The notes under the pieces are model-generated. The model saw only the letters and a list, made by a program, of their open reading frames with translations. It did no database searches and was not told the origin of the DNA. Below, piece by piece: positions 23,939 to 32,626 of a stretch of DNA of 40,039 nucleotides (within the stretch, counting starts at the first letter, position 1; each line of letters starts with the position of its first letter). Origin of the DNA: Flavobacteriaceae bacterium UBA3478 (lineage in GTDB: Bacteria > Bacteroidota > Bacteroidia > Flavobacteriales > Flavobacteriaceae); NCBI GenBank assembly GCA_002381155.1, contig DFQX01000104.1, forward strand, positions 1 through 40,039, in the 5' to 3' direction. A program made the position numbers and the translations under genes.

Positions 23939-26725
23939 ATGTCCCAATTCAGGTATTTATTTCTTCTTTTATTCAGTGGGATTTACGCTCAAGAATTACC
24001 TCCTTTGCGTTTTAATGCAGATCTCAACATTCTAGAAGATCAAACCATTAAGGTGTCTAGCCAATTAGAATTAACCCCTGAGTACTTTGTTTATGGAGAT
24101 TCACTGTATTTGTATGACTGGAATCATTCTTATTCTTCTAAACTAACCCCACTAGCCAAATCATTTAGACAAGTTTTTGATCGCCGGCTTCATCTTGCAG
24201 CCGAAAAAGATCGGGGTCGTACTATTGATTTATCCATCAAAATCAACGATTCAGAAGTTTCTTATTCACGAATTGAATTTGACATTTTAGCCATTAAAAT
24301 TCCTTCTGAGAATAAGACTAATCCCTTAACTCTAAACATTGATTACACGCTATATCTTCCAGATATCAGGTTTACAGGTTACGGAAAAGACAAAGAGTCT
24401 TTTATTCTTAAAAATCAATTCATTATTCCCGTACCTAAGGAAGATGAACGATTAAGAGCACATCACTTTAGACAGCGGGGGAATCAACGATCAGGAATCG
24501 TATCTTATAACATTAGATTTAACGACACAAAGAAGCTTTTTATTGAAAGTGATCTACCTGCTATTGATAACTATCAAATCGGAGGAGTTCTTGCCTCTCC
24601 CCCTGCAATAGTTATTAATTACACTAAAAGCACAACTCGTTTCACCAATCAACTACCCGAAATTGTCCTAACAAATGATTGGTTAGCTGATTTTGACAAC
24701 ATCCAAGCGAGCTTAGATCGAATTTTACCTTTTCTTGAGAATTATTTAGCGGGGATAAGTTTTAGGCAACTTCTTGTTCTAGAACAAGATTATAAAGAAC
24801 GACCCTTGGTAGGCATTGATGACATTCCATCTTTTTTGTCACCTTATCCGTTAAATTTTATTGACGAGTTAAAATTATTAAAGACCATTGCTCGAAAATA
24901 TTTACAACTCAATTTTGATTCTAATCCTGAGCTTGAACAATTTTATATTGATGGATTCTCCCAGTATTTACTGCAAGAATATGTTTCTTATCAATACCCA
25001 AACCTTTCGTTTAGCGGAAAATTTGCTAGTTGGTGGCCTGTCAAAAAGTACGATCTCGGACAGATCGATTTTAACCATCATTTTCAATGGCTTGATCGAT
25101 ACATAGAAAATAAAAACTCAGACCAACCTTTATTATCTAGGTCAGATCAATTACTCAATTACAATTGGCAAATTGCGCATCCGATACGTTCTGCTCAATT
25201 GTTTGATTTAAGTATTAGTGATGAAAATAAATTAGCGATTCGATCTAGCCTCAAATCCTATCAGCTTAGTCAATATCTAAAACCGGGTGCCTCCGCATTA
25301 GACTTAAAGTGGTACTTACCTTCTAAAATCAATGCGCCAATTGTTGACCGAAGAATTTTAAGTAACAGAAATCACGTCGATTTCAAGTTACATCTTGAAC
25401 AACAACGATCAGGGATTGATTTTTTAAGAGTTTCACAAAATGGAGCTTATGCGGTACCGGTTAAAGTGGTTCAAATGATAGGAGATTCAATACTGAACGA
25501 AAAATGGGTGTACAATTCGAAGAGGCAGCCCTACTTGAATTTCGAAAACCAACCCGGGGTTCGGTATGTAGTAAATCCCAATCTTGAATCACCCGAGTTT
25601 AGAACAAATAATAATGTATTAAATCCAAGATCTAAACTTTTCGCTAAGCCTATAAAAATACTACCGTTCACAGATCTTCCCAGTGCTACTCACAACAATC
25701 TTTTTATTACCCCCCAAGCCAACTTCAACCTTTACGATGGGGTTGCTGCCGGTTTAAGTTTTTCGAATCAAAGTATACTGAATAAACCCATTGAATTTCA
25801 GATTACGCCTCTTTATTCCTCTAAAGAAAATACGTTTATTGGTAATTTTTCAGTCTTAAGAAACCATTGGGCGATGAACCGAAATAGAACTCGGATTTCT
25901 TACGGGATTTTTGGCGCTTCTCAGCACTTTAATAAAAATTCGCTTTATACAACCTTAACCCCTTTTATTAGTTTAAGTGGGCAAGATCCTGATTTAAATA
26001 AACGCCATAGAAATAGTTGGATGTTAAGGTACCGCTTAGTGTCTAGAAGCTATGATGATGAAATTATAGCGTCAACTGCACTTACTAATCCCAATTATGG
26101 TGTTCTTAATATTCGTCATCAACAGAGTACTCAAAGTCTATTTGATTTTCAAAGCACCCTAGCCGATTTACAGATCTCAAATCATTTTATAAAATTCTCT
26201 GGAGCGATTGAATACCGAAAATTATTTACAAACAATACTCAGCTTAGTGCACGATTGTTTGCAGGGGCTTTTATCAAGAATAACACCAATGATGATTATT
26301 TTTCATTTGGAGTCAATGGTCCAAATGACTACCTCTATGACTACAATCTGATTGGTCGATCTGAATCTAGTGGATTATTCTCTCAACAACTCGTCAGAGC
26401 CGAGGGAGCTTTTGTTTCTGAAATGGTGAATCGCGAATTCGCCAATAGAGGTTTGATCACTTTAAGTACAGCGATTAACTTATATCGCTTTATAGAAATG
26501 TATACTGATATTGCTCTTCAGAAAGATCTCGGTCAAGACCCAGAAATTTACTACGGATCAGGTATTCGATTAAATCTAGTGCCCGATTTCTTAGAAATAT
26601 ACTTACCCGTGCATCATCAGAAAGGATATATCTCATTTAGTGACGATTACCTCAGTAAAGTAAGATTTGTACTCGCATTGCGTTTTGAAACCCTCAGTCG
26701 ACTCTTTACAAGATCCTTGTTCTAA
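23939..26725 (+). CDS. Large exported protein: degenerate M1-peptidase-like region plus possible C-terminal outer-membrane barrel
   Basis: A 928-residue protein with a signal peptide (MSQFRYLFLLLFSGIYAQ, cut after A17). Residues about 20-250 look like the beta-rich N-terminal domain of M1 aminopeptidase-like proteins. Where the HExxH helix and distal glutamate should lie (about 308-345) I see LLKTIARKYLQ and FYIDGFSQYL: the overall pattern remains but the zinc ligands are gone. From about 590 to the end the chain alternates short amphipathic strands and turns, ending RFETLSRLFTRSLF with a terminal Phe, as expected for an outer-membrane barrel. I infer a non-catalytic surface or transport protein. 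The family assignment is tentative. Translation is probably coupled to the LOG gene (1-nt gap). Confidence 0.6.
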   Translation: MSQFRYLFLLLFSGIYAQELPPLRFNADLNILEDQTIKVSSQLELTPEYFVYGDSLYLYDWNHSYSSKLTPLAKSFRQVFDRRLHLAAEKDRGRTIDLSIKINDSEVSYSRIEFDILAIKIPSENKTNPLTLNIDYTLYLPDIRFTGYGKDKESFILKNQFIIPVPKEDERLRAHHFRQRGNQRSGIVSYNIRFNDTKKLFIESDLPAIDNYQIGGVLASPPAIVINYTKSTTRFTNQLPEIVLTNDWLADFDNIQASLDRILPFLENYLAGISFRQLLVLEQDYKERPLVGIDDIPSFLSPYPLNFIDELKLLKTIARKYLQLNFDSNPELEQFYIDGFSQYLLQEYVSYQYPNLSFSGKFASWWPVKKYDLGQIDFNHHFQWLDRYIENKNSDQPLLSRSDQLLNYNWQIAHPIRSAQLFDLSISDENKLAIRSSLKSYQLSQYLKPGASALDLKWYLPSKINAPIVDRRILSNRNHVDFKLHLEQQRSGIDFLRVSQNGAYAVPVKVVQMIGDSILNEKWVYNSKRQPYLNFENQPGVRYVVNPNLESPEFRTNNNVLNPRSKLFAKPIKILPFTDLPSATHNNLFITPQANFNLYDGVAAGLSFSNQSILNKPIEFQITPLYSSKENTFIGNFSVLRNHWAMNRNRTRISYGIFGASQHFNKNSLYTTLTPFISLSGQDPDLNKRHRNSWMLRYRLVSRSYDDEIIASTALTNPNYGVLNIRHQQSTQSLFDFQSTLADLQISNHFIKFSGAIEYRKLFTNNTQLSARLFAGAFIKNNTNDDYFSFGVNGPNDYLYDYNLIGRSESSGLFSQQLVRAEGAFVSEMVNREFANRGLITLSTAINLYRFIEMYTDIALQKDLGQDPEIYYGSGIRLNLVPDFLEIYLPVHHQKGYISFSDDYLSKVRFVLALRFETLSRLFTRSLF

Positions 26726-26748
26726 TGTAAAGGGTTTGTTTATTTTTG
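26717..26748 (+). promoter_or_regulatory. Probable promoter of the E1 dehydrogenase gene
   Basis: A perfect -7 box, TATTTTTG, lies at 26741-26748, with TTGT at 26717-26720 (20-bp spacer) as a weak -33 element. The box ends 29 nt before the ATG, so this gene should have a short leader, unlike most others in the window. Confidence 0.5.
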
Positions 26749-26777
26749 CCACATCGAATTGATACTTAAGCAAGGCT

Positions 26778-29168
26778 ATGCACGATAATGAAATAACTTT
26801 TTCTGAATTTCGATCTCAACTTCTAGAGGATTATCGAATAGCTAGATTGAGCAGGGAATGCAGCCTATTAGGTCGAAAAGAAGTACTTCTCGGACGTGCC
26901 AAGTTTGGAATCTTTGGTGACGGTAAAGAACTTCCACAAATTGCTCTAAGTAAATTCTTTAAACCAGGCGATTATCGTAGTGGGTATTATAGGGACCAGA
27001 CTTTAATGTTCGCTCAGGGCTTAATGAACCCTGTTTTATTTTTTCATACGTTGTTCGGCACCACTGATTTAGCGCATGAACCTATGAACGGTGGAAGACA
27101 GATGACAGGACATTTTTCTACTCCTAATGTTGATCATCATGGAAACTGGATCAATCAAACTCGGCAATACAACTCGGCATCAGATATTTCATCGACAGCT
27201 GGGCAAATGCCCCGTTTACTTGGATTAGCTCAGGCTTCAAAAGTTTATCGAAATCGATCGATTAAAGGTTCTTCAAAGTTTAGCATTTCAGGGGATGAAA
27301 TCGCTTGGGGAACGATTGGTAATGCCTCAACCTCAGAGGGTCTCTTTTTTGAGGTAATGAATGCGGCTGGAGTAATGCAAGTCCCAATGGTTATGAGTGT
27401 TTGGGATGACGAATACGGCATTTCAGTACCTGCAGAATATCATACTATAAAAGAAAGTATTTCAGACGCTTTAAAAGGGTTTAGTCGCGATGAAAACGCT
27501 AAAGGCTTTGAAATTATTAAAGTCAAAGGGTGGGATTATCCTGCGCTTATCGAGGCATATGGGAAAGCAGATAAACTAGCGCGTGTAGAGCACGTACCCG
27601 TTTTAGTACACGTTACCGAACTTACTCAACCACAGGGCCACAGTACCTCTGGTTCTCATGAACGATACAAATCTGAAGATCGATTAGCATGGGAGCAAAA
27701 CCATGATTGTTTAAGAACTTTCAAGCAATGGATTCTCGAAAATAAGGTCTGTACCCAAGAAGAATTAAACCAAATTGATGAAGAAGTTCTCCTAGAGGTA
27801 CAAGAGGCAAAAAAGACCGCATTCAAAGAGTATCAGGAAATCCCACGCGCTTACGCACGTCACCTTAGTGAATTGTTAAGTGATAACGCTTCGAATCCTT
27901 TACCTGAGTACAAGGATCTTCTTAAAAAGCTTAATTCCAAAAAATTAGTATTCAAGAAGGATACCCTAGTATCTCTTGATCTTGCCAAAAATATTGCCTT
28001 TCAGAAAGGACAATCAGAATTACTGCAACGTTTAAATCAATTAGCTACTCAAATAAAAAATGAAGAGCTAGACGCTTACAGCAGTGAACTTATTGATGAA
28101 AGTCATCGTGGTCTAACCGCTATACCGCATATTCCTGCTGTTTATCCAGATAAACCTCACTTTGTTGACGGGAGAAGAATTCTTCAAGAAAACTTCGATA
28201 TTCTTTTAGACACTGACCCTCGCCTCATGGTCTTTGGAGAGGATACAGGTAAAATCGGAGGAGTAAATAAAGCTTTAGAAGATCTACAAGAAAAGTATGG
28301 TGAAGATCGCGTTAGTGATACAAGTATACGCGAGGCCAGCATTATCGGACAAGGAATTGGTTTGGCTATGCGTGGATTACGACCCGTTGCCGAAATTCAA
28401 TACCTCGATTACATCTTTTATGCCATTCAAGTATTAACAGATGATTTAGCCACACTACGATATAGATCTGTAGGTCAGCAAATTGCGCCATTGATCGTTC
28501 GTACTAGAGGGCATCGTTTAGAAGGAATTTGGCATTCGGGCTCTCCGATGGGAGGTCTAGTGAATATACTTCGTGGTATTTACATCCTATCACCTAGAAA
28601 CATGACCCAAGCAGCAGGGATGTATAATGCTCTTCTAAAAGCCAATGAGCCAGCTATTGTCATCGAACCGTTAAACGGTTACAGAAGTAAAGAAGCTTTA
28701 CCTGAAAATATTGGTCATTTTACTACTCCTATTGGAGAAATTGAGGTGATTGAAGAAGGGTCTGATATTACTGTAGTTTCTTATGGTTCTACCCTAAAAA
28801 TTGTTTGTGAGGCTTCAGAACGCCTGCGTACCTTCGGAATTTCTTGTGAAATTATTGATGCTCAAACCTTGTGGCCATTTGACAAAAGTCGTCGCACTGT
28901 CGAAAGTCTTAAAAAAACGAATCGACTCGCAATTATTGATGAAGATGTCCCGGGTGGATATAGTGCATTTCTTCTCCAGCATATTATTTCAGAACAAAAA
29001 GGGTTTAGCCATCTAGACACTGCTCCTCTTGTCATCACGGCTAAGCAGCATAGACCACCCTATGGATCAGATGGCGACTACTTCTCAAAACCAAACGCTG
29101 AAGAGATATTCGAAGGGCTTTACAAACTCATGAGAGAGAGTCGTCCTGATCGTTTCAAATCGTGGTAA
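26778..29168 (+). CDS. 2-oxoacid dehydrogenase E1 component, alpha-beta fusion
   Basis: A 796-residue thiamine-diphosphate enzyme. The alpha-like half (about 1-400) has PMNGGRQMTGHFS and a ThDP motif starting SGDEIAWGTIGNASTSEG and ending SVWDDEYGIS, where most relatives have Asn-Asn. The beta-like half (about 455-796) has VFGEDTGKIGGVNKAL, REASIIGQGIGLAMRGLRPVAEIQYLDYI and a transketolase C-terminal domain (DAQTLWPFD, IDEDVPGG). In pyruvate or branched-chain 2-oxoacid dehydrogenases these halves are usually separate proteins. The fused form is common in Bacteroidota and is likely to act on a branched-chain or related oxoacid. No E2 or E3 gene is nearby. Its stop is 2 bp from the convergent holA stop. 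Confidence 0.88.
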   Translation: MHDNEITFSEFRSQLLEDYRIARLSRECSLLGRKEVLLGRAKFGIFGDGKELPQIALSKFFKPGDYRSGYYRDQTLMFAQGLMNPVLFFHTLFGTTDLAHEPMNGGRQMTGHFSTPNVDHHGNWINQTRQYNSASDISSTAGQMPRLLGLAQASKVYRNRSIKGSSKFSISGDEIAWGTIGNASTSEGLFFEVMNAAGVMQVPMVMSVWDDEYGISVPAEYHTIKESISDALKGFSRDENAKGFEIIKVKGWDYPALIEAYGKADKLARVEHVPVLVHVTELTQPQGHSTSGSHERYKSEDRLAWEQNHDCLRTFKQWILENKVCTQEELNQIDEEVLLEVQEAKKTAFKEYQEIPRAYARHLSELLSDNASNPLPEYKDLLKKLNSKKLVFKKDTLVSLDLAKNIAFQKGQSELLQRLNQLATQIKNEELDAYSSELIDESHRGLTAIPHIPAVYPDKPHFVDGRRILQENFDILLDTDPRLMVFGEDTGKIGGVNKALEDLQEKYGEDRVSDTSIREASIIGQGIGLAMRGLRPVAEIQYLDYIFYAIQVLTDDLATLRYRSVGQQIAPLIVRTRGHRLEGIWHSGSPMGGLVNILRGIYILSPRNMTQAAGMYNALLKANEPAIVIEPLNGYRSKEALPENIGHFTTPIGEIEVIEEGSDITVVSYGSTLKIVCEASERLRTFGISCEIIDAQTLWPFDKSRRTVESLKKTNRLAIIDEDVPGGYSAFLLQHIISEQKGFSHLDTAPLVITAKQHRPPYGSDGDYFSKPNAEEIFEGLYKLMRESRPDRFKSW

Positions 29169-29170
29169 GA

Positions 29171-30172
29171 TTATCCTAGCAAGGACATCGCGATATCTTG
29201 ATAGATCTGCTGGTCGTTTAAACCAGGTGCCCCTCCCACTCCTTTACACTTCAAATCAAGTTCTCGTAAAGAACTAACAATCCTTGTCAATCGTTTCATT
29301 GGGAAATTTCTAGCAGCAGACTGGTACTCGGATAAAAAATAAGGAGAGATCCCCAATGCCCTCGGTGCATCTTTTGGGTTACTCAGTGTATGAAGACGAA
29401 AAACTTTTGTAAAAAAAGGATATAATACAGCTAAAGTCGCAATGGGTGGGTGGTCCTTAGTATTCTTGGCAAAATATCCTAATATCGAGGCACTTCTTTT
29501 ATGGTTTCCCTCACTTAGTGCCTTAGTAAGTTCAAATACATTGTATTGCCGATTGATACCGACATGACGTTCTATATGGGTTTCATCAAAACTTTTAGTG
29601 TCAGAATCAGCAATGATTAATTTATCAATTTCACGTTCGTATCGAGAAAGATCGGTGCTTATGCTAAAGAGCAATAATTGCTTGGCTTTATTCGATAGCT
29701 CTATGCCTTTATTACGCAACAGTTCGTCCAAGAATACCCCTACTTTATTTTCGTAAATAGGCTTACTTTCAAAAAGCAGCTGATCTTCTTCGATTCTTTT
29801 TACCACCTTCAGTCTTCTGTCTATTGATTTCTGATGCATAACAAGAACAATAACAGAAGTAGGGTTTGGATTTTCTAAATAACTCTCAAGTTCTCCTAAT
29901 TGTTTAGACAGATGTTGAGCCTCTCGAACTAATACGAGCGTTTGATCAGAAAACATAGGGAGTGCTCGAGCCCTTTGAATCACCTCCCCAATTGAAGTGT
30001 CCTTACCATAAAGGATGTGTTGATTAAAATCTTTTGCCTCCTTTGGCACCACACTATTTTCGAACCGTTTAGCAAGTTCTCTCAAGAAATAAGGCTCCTC
30101 ACCGTACAAAACCGCTACTGCTGGATATTTCTTGCTCGAAATGGCCAATTTAATCGATTCAAAACTGCTCAT
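29171..30172 (-). CDS. holA: DNA polymerase III delta subunit
   Basis: A 333-residue HolA-type clamp-loader subunit. It opens with the family pattern AVLYGEEPYFLREL and continues with DFNQHILYGKD, ARALPMFSDQTLVLVREAQ and EIDKLI. The delta subunit opens the beta sliding clamp. Length is normal (E. coli 343). It is divergent from the HsdR-N-like gene across a 19-bp gap, and it faces the E1 gene tail to tail. I see no clear -7 box on its own strand in that gap. Confidence 0.92.
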   Translation of the reverse strand: MSSFESIKLAISSKKYPAVAVLYGEEPYFLRELAKRFENSVVPKEAKDFNQHILYGKDTSIGEVIQRARALPMFSDQTLVLVREAQHLSKQLGELESYLENPNPTSVIVLVMHQKSIDRRLKVVKRIEEDQLLFESKPIYENKVGVFLDELLRNKGIELSNKAKQLLLFSISTDLSRYEREIDKLIIADSDTKSFDETHIERHVGINRQYNVFELTKALSEGNHKRSASILGYFAKNTKDHPPIATLAVLYPFFTKVFRLHTLSNPKDAPRALGISPYFLSEYQSAARNFPMKRLTRIVSSLRELDLKCKGVGGAPGLNDQQIYQDIAMSLLG

Positions 30173-30177
30173 TGTAC

Positions 30178-30185
30178 TATTTTTG
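30178..30185 (+). promoter_or_regulatory. Probable -7 box of the HsdR-N-like gene
   Basis: TATTTTTG is a perfect TAnnTTTG match, ending 6 nt before the ATG at 30192. Transcription would begin at or within 1-2 nt of the start codon. The -33 region lies inside the holA start and shows no TTTG. Confidence 0.5.
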
Positions 30186-30191
30186 TGTGCG

Positions 30192-30650
30192 ATGCATTCA
30201 TTACCAAGACTTCAATTTCCGCCCTATTCATTTAAGGCTAAAAATACCGAAAAGGGATGGGTCATCTTTGATATTATCCGTAAAAAATTTGTTTTACTTC
30301 AGCCTGAAGAATGGGTTCGTCAACATCTCATTCACTTTTTAATTAATCAGTGGAACATTTCTCAAAGCCTCATGAAGGTTGAACACAAAGTCACCACTGG
30401 TCAAATTAACTCTAGATTTGACCTAGCTGTTTTTAAATCAGACGGATGCGTTCATTTATTAGCAGAGTGTAAAGCTCCAACGGTTGTCCTTGATCAAAAA
30501 GTAATTCATCAGAGTTTGAGGTATTGTGAAGTTCTTCAACCTGATTACTTACTAATAACCAATGGGTTAATACATAAGCTAGCTCAACTTAACAGAGAAG
30601 ATAAAACCTATACTTGGCTATCTTCCATCAATGAATTTCAAGGCAAATGA
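30192..30650 (+). CDS. HsdR N-terminal-like PD-(D/E)xK nuclease-fold protein
   Basis: A 152-residue protein matching only the N-terminal nuclease domain of type I restriction R subunits (HSDR_N_2). Likely catalytic residues are E40 (LQPEEWVRQ), D77 (SRFDLAVF), and E92 with K94 (LLAECKAP), the D...ExK pattern. It lacks the helicase part, and no hsdM or hsdS is present, so this is not a restriction system. The pairing with holA recurs in Bacteroidota and suggests a conserved housekeeping nuclease of unknown role. I chose ATG 30192: homology begins there, it clears the holA start, and a perfect -7 box sits 6 nt upstream. It overlaps the glycosyltransferase start by ATGA, indicating coupling. Confidence 0.85.
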   Translation: MHSLPRLQFPPYSFKAKNTEKGWVIFDIIRKKFVLLQPEEWVRQHLIHFLINQWNISQSLMKVEHKVTTGQINSRFDLAVFKSDGCVHLLAECKAPTVVLDQKVIHQSLRYCEVLQPDYLLITNGLIHKLAQLNREDKTYTWLSSINEFQGK

Positions 30651-31630
30651 GGTCTAATACAGCCATTGTAATACTGAACTGGAATGGTAGTGAACTTCTT
30701 AAAAGATTTCTACCTAGTATTTTAAAAAATAGTGCTGAAGCTCAAGTCTATGTAATCGACAATGGCTCAACCGATAACTCAATTGAAACGCTTCACTCAG
30801 ACTTTAAAGAGGTGCAGGTTATAGCACTGGATAAAAACTATGGTTTTGCCGGAGGTTATAATGAAGGGCTAAAATCGGTCAATGAGTCGATTCTATGCCT
30901 CTTAAATTCTGATGTTCGCGTTGAAGAAAACTGGATTGAACCCGTTATTGATCTTTTTAAAAATCCAGAGATTGGTATTGTACAACCAAAAATTCTTGAT
31001 GAAAAAAATCCAGAATTTTTTGAATATGCCGGAGCAGCAGGTGGTTTTATAGACTTCTTAGGGTACCCCTATTGTAGAGGGAGATTATTTTCTCATATTG
31101 AAAAAGACAATGGTCAATACGATGATGAAATCCCTGTTTTTTGGGCTACAGGGGCTTGTCTTTTCATTAGAAATGAACTTTTCAAAGAACTGAGGGGATT
31201 TGATGATCGCTATTTTGCTCACCAGGAAGAAATAGACCTGTGTTGGAGGGCTCAACGTATGGGTTATCAGGTTTGGTATACTTCGAAAAGTAAAGTGTTC
31301 CATCTAGGTGGATCAACTTTGTCCAATGCAAATCCCTTCAAAACGCAACTAAACTTTAGAAACTCCCTACTGAATATTGTCAAGAATTCGAATGATCAAC
31401 TTCTTTGGTTCATTATTGGAGTTAGACTAATTCTAGATGGTGTTGCAGGTTTGTTTTTTCTTATTCAAGGTAAACCGAAACACACCATAGCTATTGTAAA
31501 AGCTCATTTTCAATTTTACACCAGGTTTCGAACCTATTTAAGCGAGCGAACTAATTCATTTAATACTACGGTAAAGCCAGTTAAAAGAGCTATTGTTTTT
31601 GATTACTATATTAAAGGCAACAAGAAATAA
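30647..31630 (+). CDS. Family 2 glycosyltransferase
   Basis: A 327-residue GT2 (GT-A fold) enzyme. The nucleotide-sugar site is VILNWNGSELL and YVIDNGSTDNS. The DxD-like metal motif is in LLNSDVRV, and the acceptor region is FWATGACLFIRNELF and HQEEIDLCWRAQRMGY. The pattern is that of rhamnosyltransferase-like enzymes working on surface polysaccharides. A hydrophobic segment near the C-terminus (ILDGVAGLFFLIQG, about 263-276) may anchor it to the inner membrane. Donor and acceptor are unknown. Its ATG overlaps the preceding stop (ATGA). Confidence 0.92.
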   Translation: MRSNTAIVILNWNGSELLKRFLPSILKNSAEAQVYVIDNGSTDNSIETLHSDFKEVQVIALDKNYGFAGGYNEGLKSVNESILCLLNSDVRVEENWIEPVIDLFKNPEIGIVQPKILDEKNPEFFEYAGAAGGFIDFLGYPYCRGRLFSHIEKDNGQYDDEIPVFWATGACLFIRNELFKELRGFDDRYFAHQEEIDLCWRAQRMGYQVWYTSKSKVFHLGGSTLSNANPFKTQLNFRNSLLNIVKNSNDQLLWFIIGVRLILDGVAGLFFLIQGKPKHTIAIVKAHFQFYTRFRTYLSERTNSFNTTVKPVKRAIVFDYYIKGNKK

Positions 31631-31709
31631 TTTAACATCCTTTCAGATCTTTATTGACAGTTTGGCAAACTATTTGCTAATTTGGTATTGTATAAAACAA
31701 CACTTGATT

Positions 31710-32573
31710 ATGAAAGTTAAACTAATTCCTATAACACTTGTAGCACTAACCTTAGGCTCTTGTGTTTCATCAAAGAAGTTCAAAACCGTTTCTTCAGAAT
31801 TGTACAATGCCAAAAATGAGCTTGCGACAACAACAAGAACCATGAATGATTATGCTACTGAGATCAGTAAATATGAGGCTCAAGTAAAAGCACTTTCTAG
31901 TCAAAACGATTTTTTGCGCTCGAATAACCAAGAGCTCATCAATAATATGGATGACTTTACTACGCTTACTTCAAAGGGTGCTGAAAACCTAGAAAAAACA
32001 TTAGAAAGCCTTAAAGAAAAGGAGGTTTCTATTACAAGACTTCAAGACGCAATAACACGAAGAGACTCAGTTAATCTTGCACTAGTAGCAAGCTTAAAAG
32101 GAGCTTTAGGAAACCTTAACGATACCGATATTGAGGTCAACGTTGAGAAAGGGGTTGTATTTGTCTCTATTGCTGACAAGCTACTTTTTAGAAGCGGAAG
32201 TTATGTTGTATCAGAACAAGCCAAACAAGTTCTTGGAAAAGTAGCTAAAGTGGTTAACGCTAAGCCTGATTTCGAATTTATGGTAGAAGGACATACCGAC
32301 AATGTTCCTTTTAAAACCAATGCGGAGATTAAAGATAACTGGGATTTGTCAGTGAAAAGAGCCACTGCAATTGTACGTGTTCTTCAAAACGAGTTTAAGG
32401 TAGACCCTAAAAGAATGACCGCTGCCGGTCGCAGTTACTACGTTCCTCTAGTTGAGAATAACAGTACTGCTAATCGTGCAAAGAATCGTCGCACACGAAT
32501 CGTGGTACTTCCTAAACTAGATCAGTTCTATGATATGATTGAAGAGGGAATGAAAAGTCCAGCCATTCGATAA
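31710..32573 (+). CDS. OmpA-family peptidoglycan-binding lipoprotein
   Basis: A 287-residue lipoprotein. The signal MKVKLIPITLVALTLGSC ends in a good lipobox (LGSC, C18). A coiled-coil region (about 25-140) precedes an OmpA/MotB C-terminal domain (about 155-270) with LLFRSGSYVVSEQAK, VEGHTDNVPF, the NWDLSVKRATAIV block and NRRTRIVV. It should anchor the outer membrane to peptidoglycan. I chose ATG 31710 because it opens the signal peptide; the frame continues 39 codons upstream without function. A strong hairpin terminator follows the stop. The 79-bp upstream gap has several TTTG words but no clean promoter. Confidence 0.92.
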   Translation: MKVKLIPITLVALTLGSCVSSKKFKTVSSELYNAKNELATTTRTMNDYATEISKYEAQVKALSSQNDFLRSNNQELINNMDDFTTLTSKGAENLEKTLESLKEKEVSITRLQDAITRRDSVNLALVASLKGALGNLNDTDIEVNVEKGVVFVSIADKLLFRSGSYVVSEQAKQVLGKVAKVVNAKPDFEFMVEGHTDNVPFKTNAEIKDNWDLSVKRATAIVRVLQNEFKVDPKRMTAAGRSYYVPLVENNSTANRAKNRRTRIVVLPKLDQFYDMIEEGMKSPAIR

Positions 32574-32597
32574 TTAAGAATAAGATCTGTAGAATTT

Positions 32598-32626
32598 AAA
32601 AGGGCCTCATATTGAGGCCCTTTTTT
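32598..32626. terminator. Bidirectional intrinsic terminator
   Basis: A perfect 8-bp stem, GGGCCTCA (32602-32609) and TGAGGCCC (32613-32620), encloses a TAT loop. It is flanked by four A's before and six T's after, so it works on both strands. It separates the OmpA-like gene from the convergent pcrA, and is the only clear intrinsic terminator I found in the window. Confidence 0.92.

Noticed and set aside
30132..30191. Upstream extension of the HsdR-N-like gene
   Set aside because: It would overlap the holA start, lacks homology and begins upstream of the predicted transcription start.
30192..30650. A type I restriction-modification system
   Set aside because: Only the N-terminal nuclease-like domain is present; no helicase part, hsdM or hsdS.
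31593..31709. Upstream extension of the OmpA-like gene
   Set aside because: It would bury a clean lipoprotein signal peptide, and it overlaps the glycosyltransferase gene.
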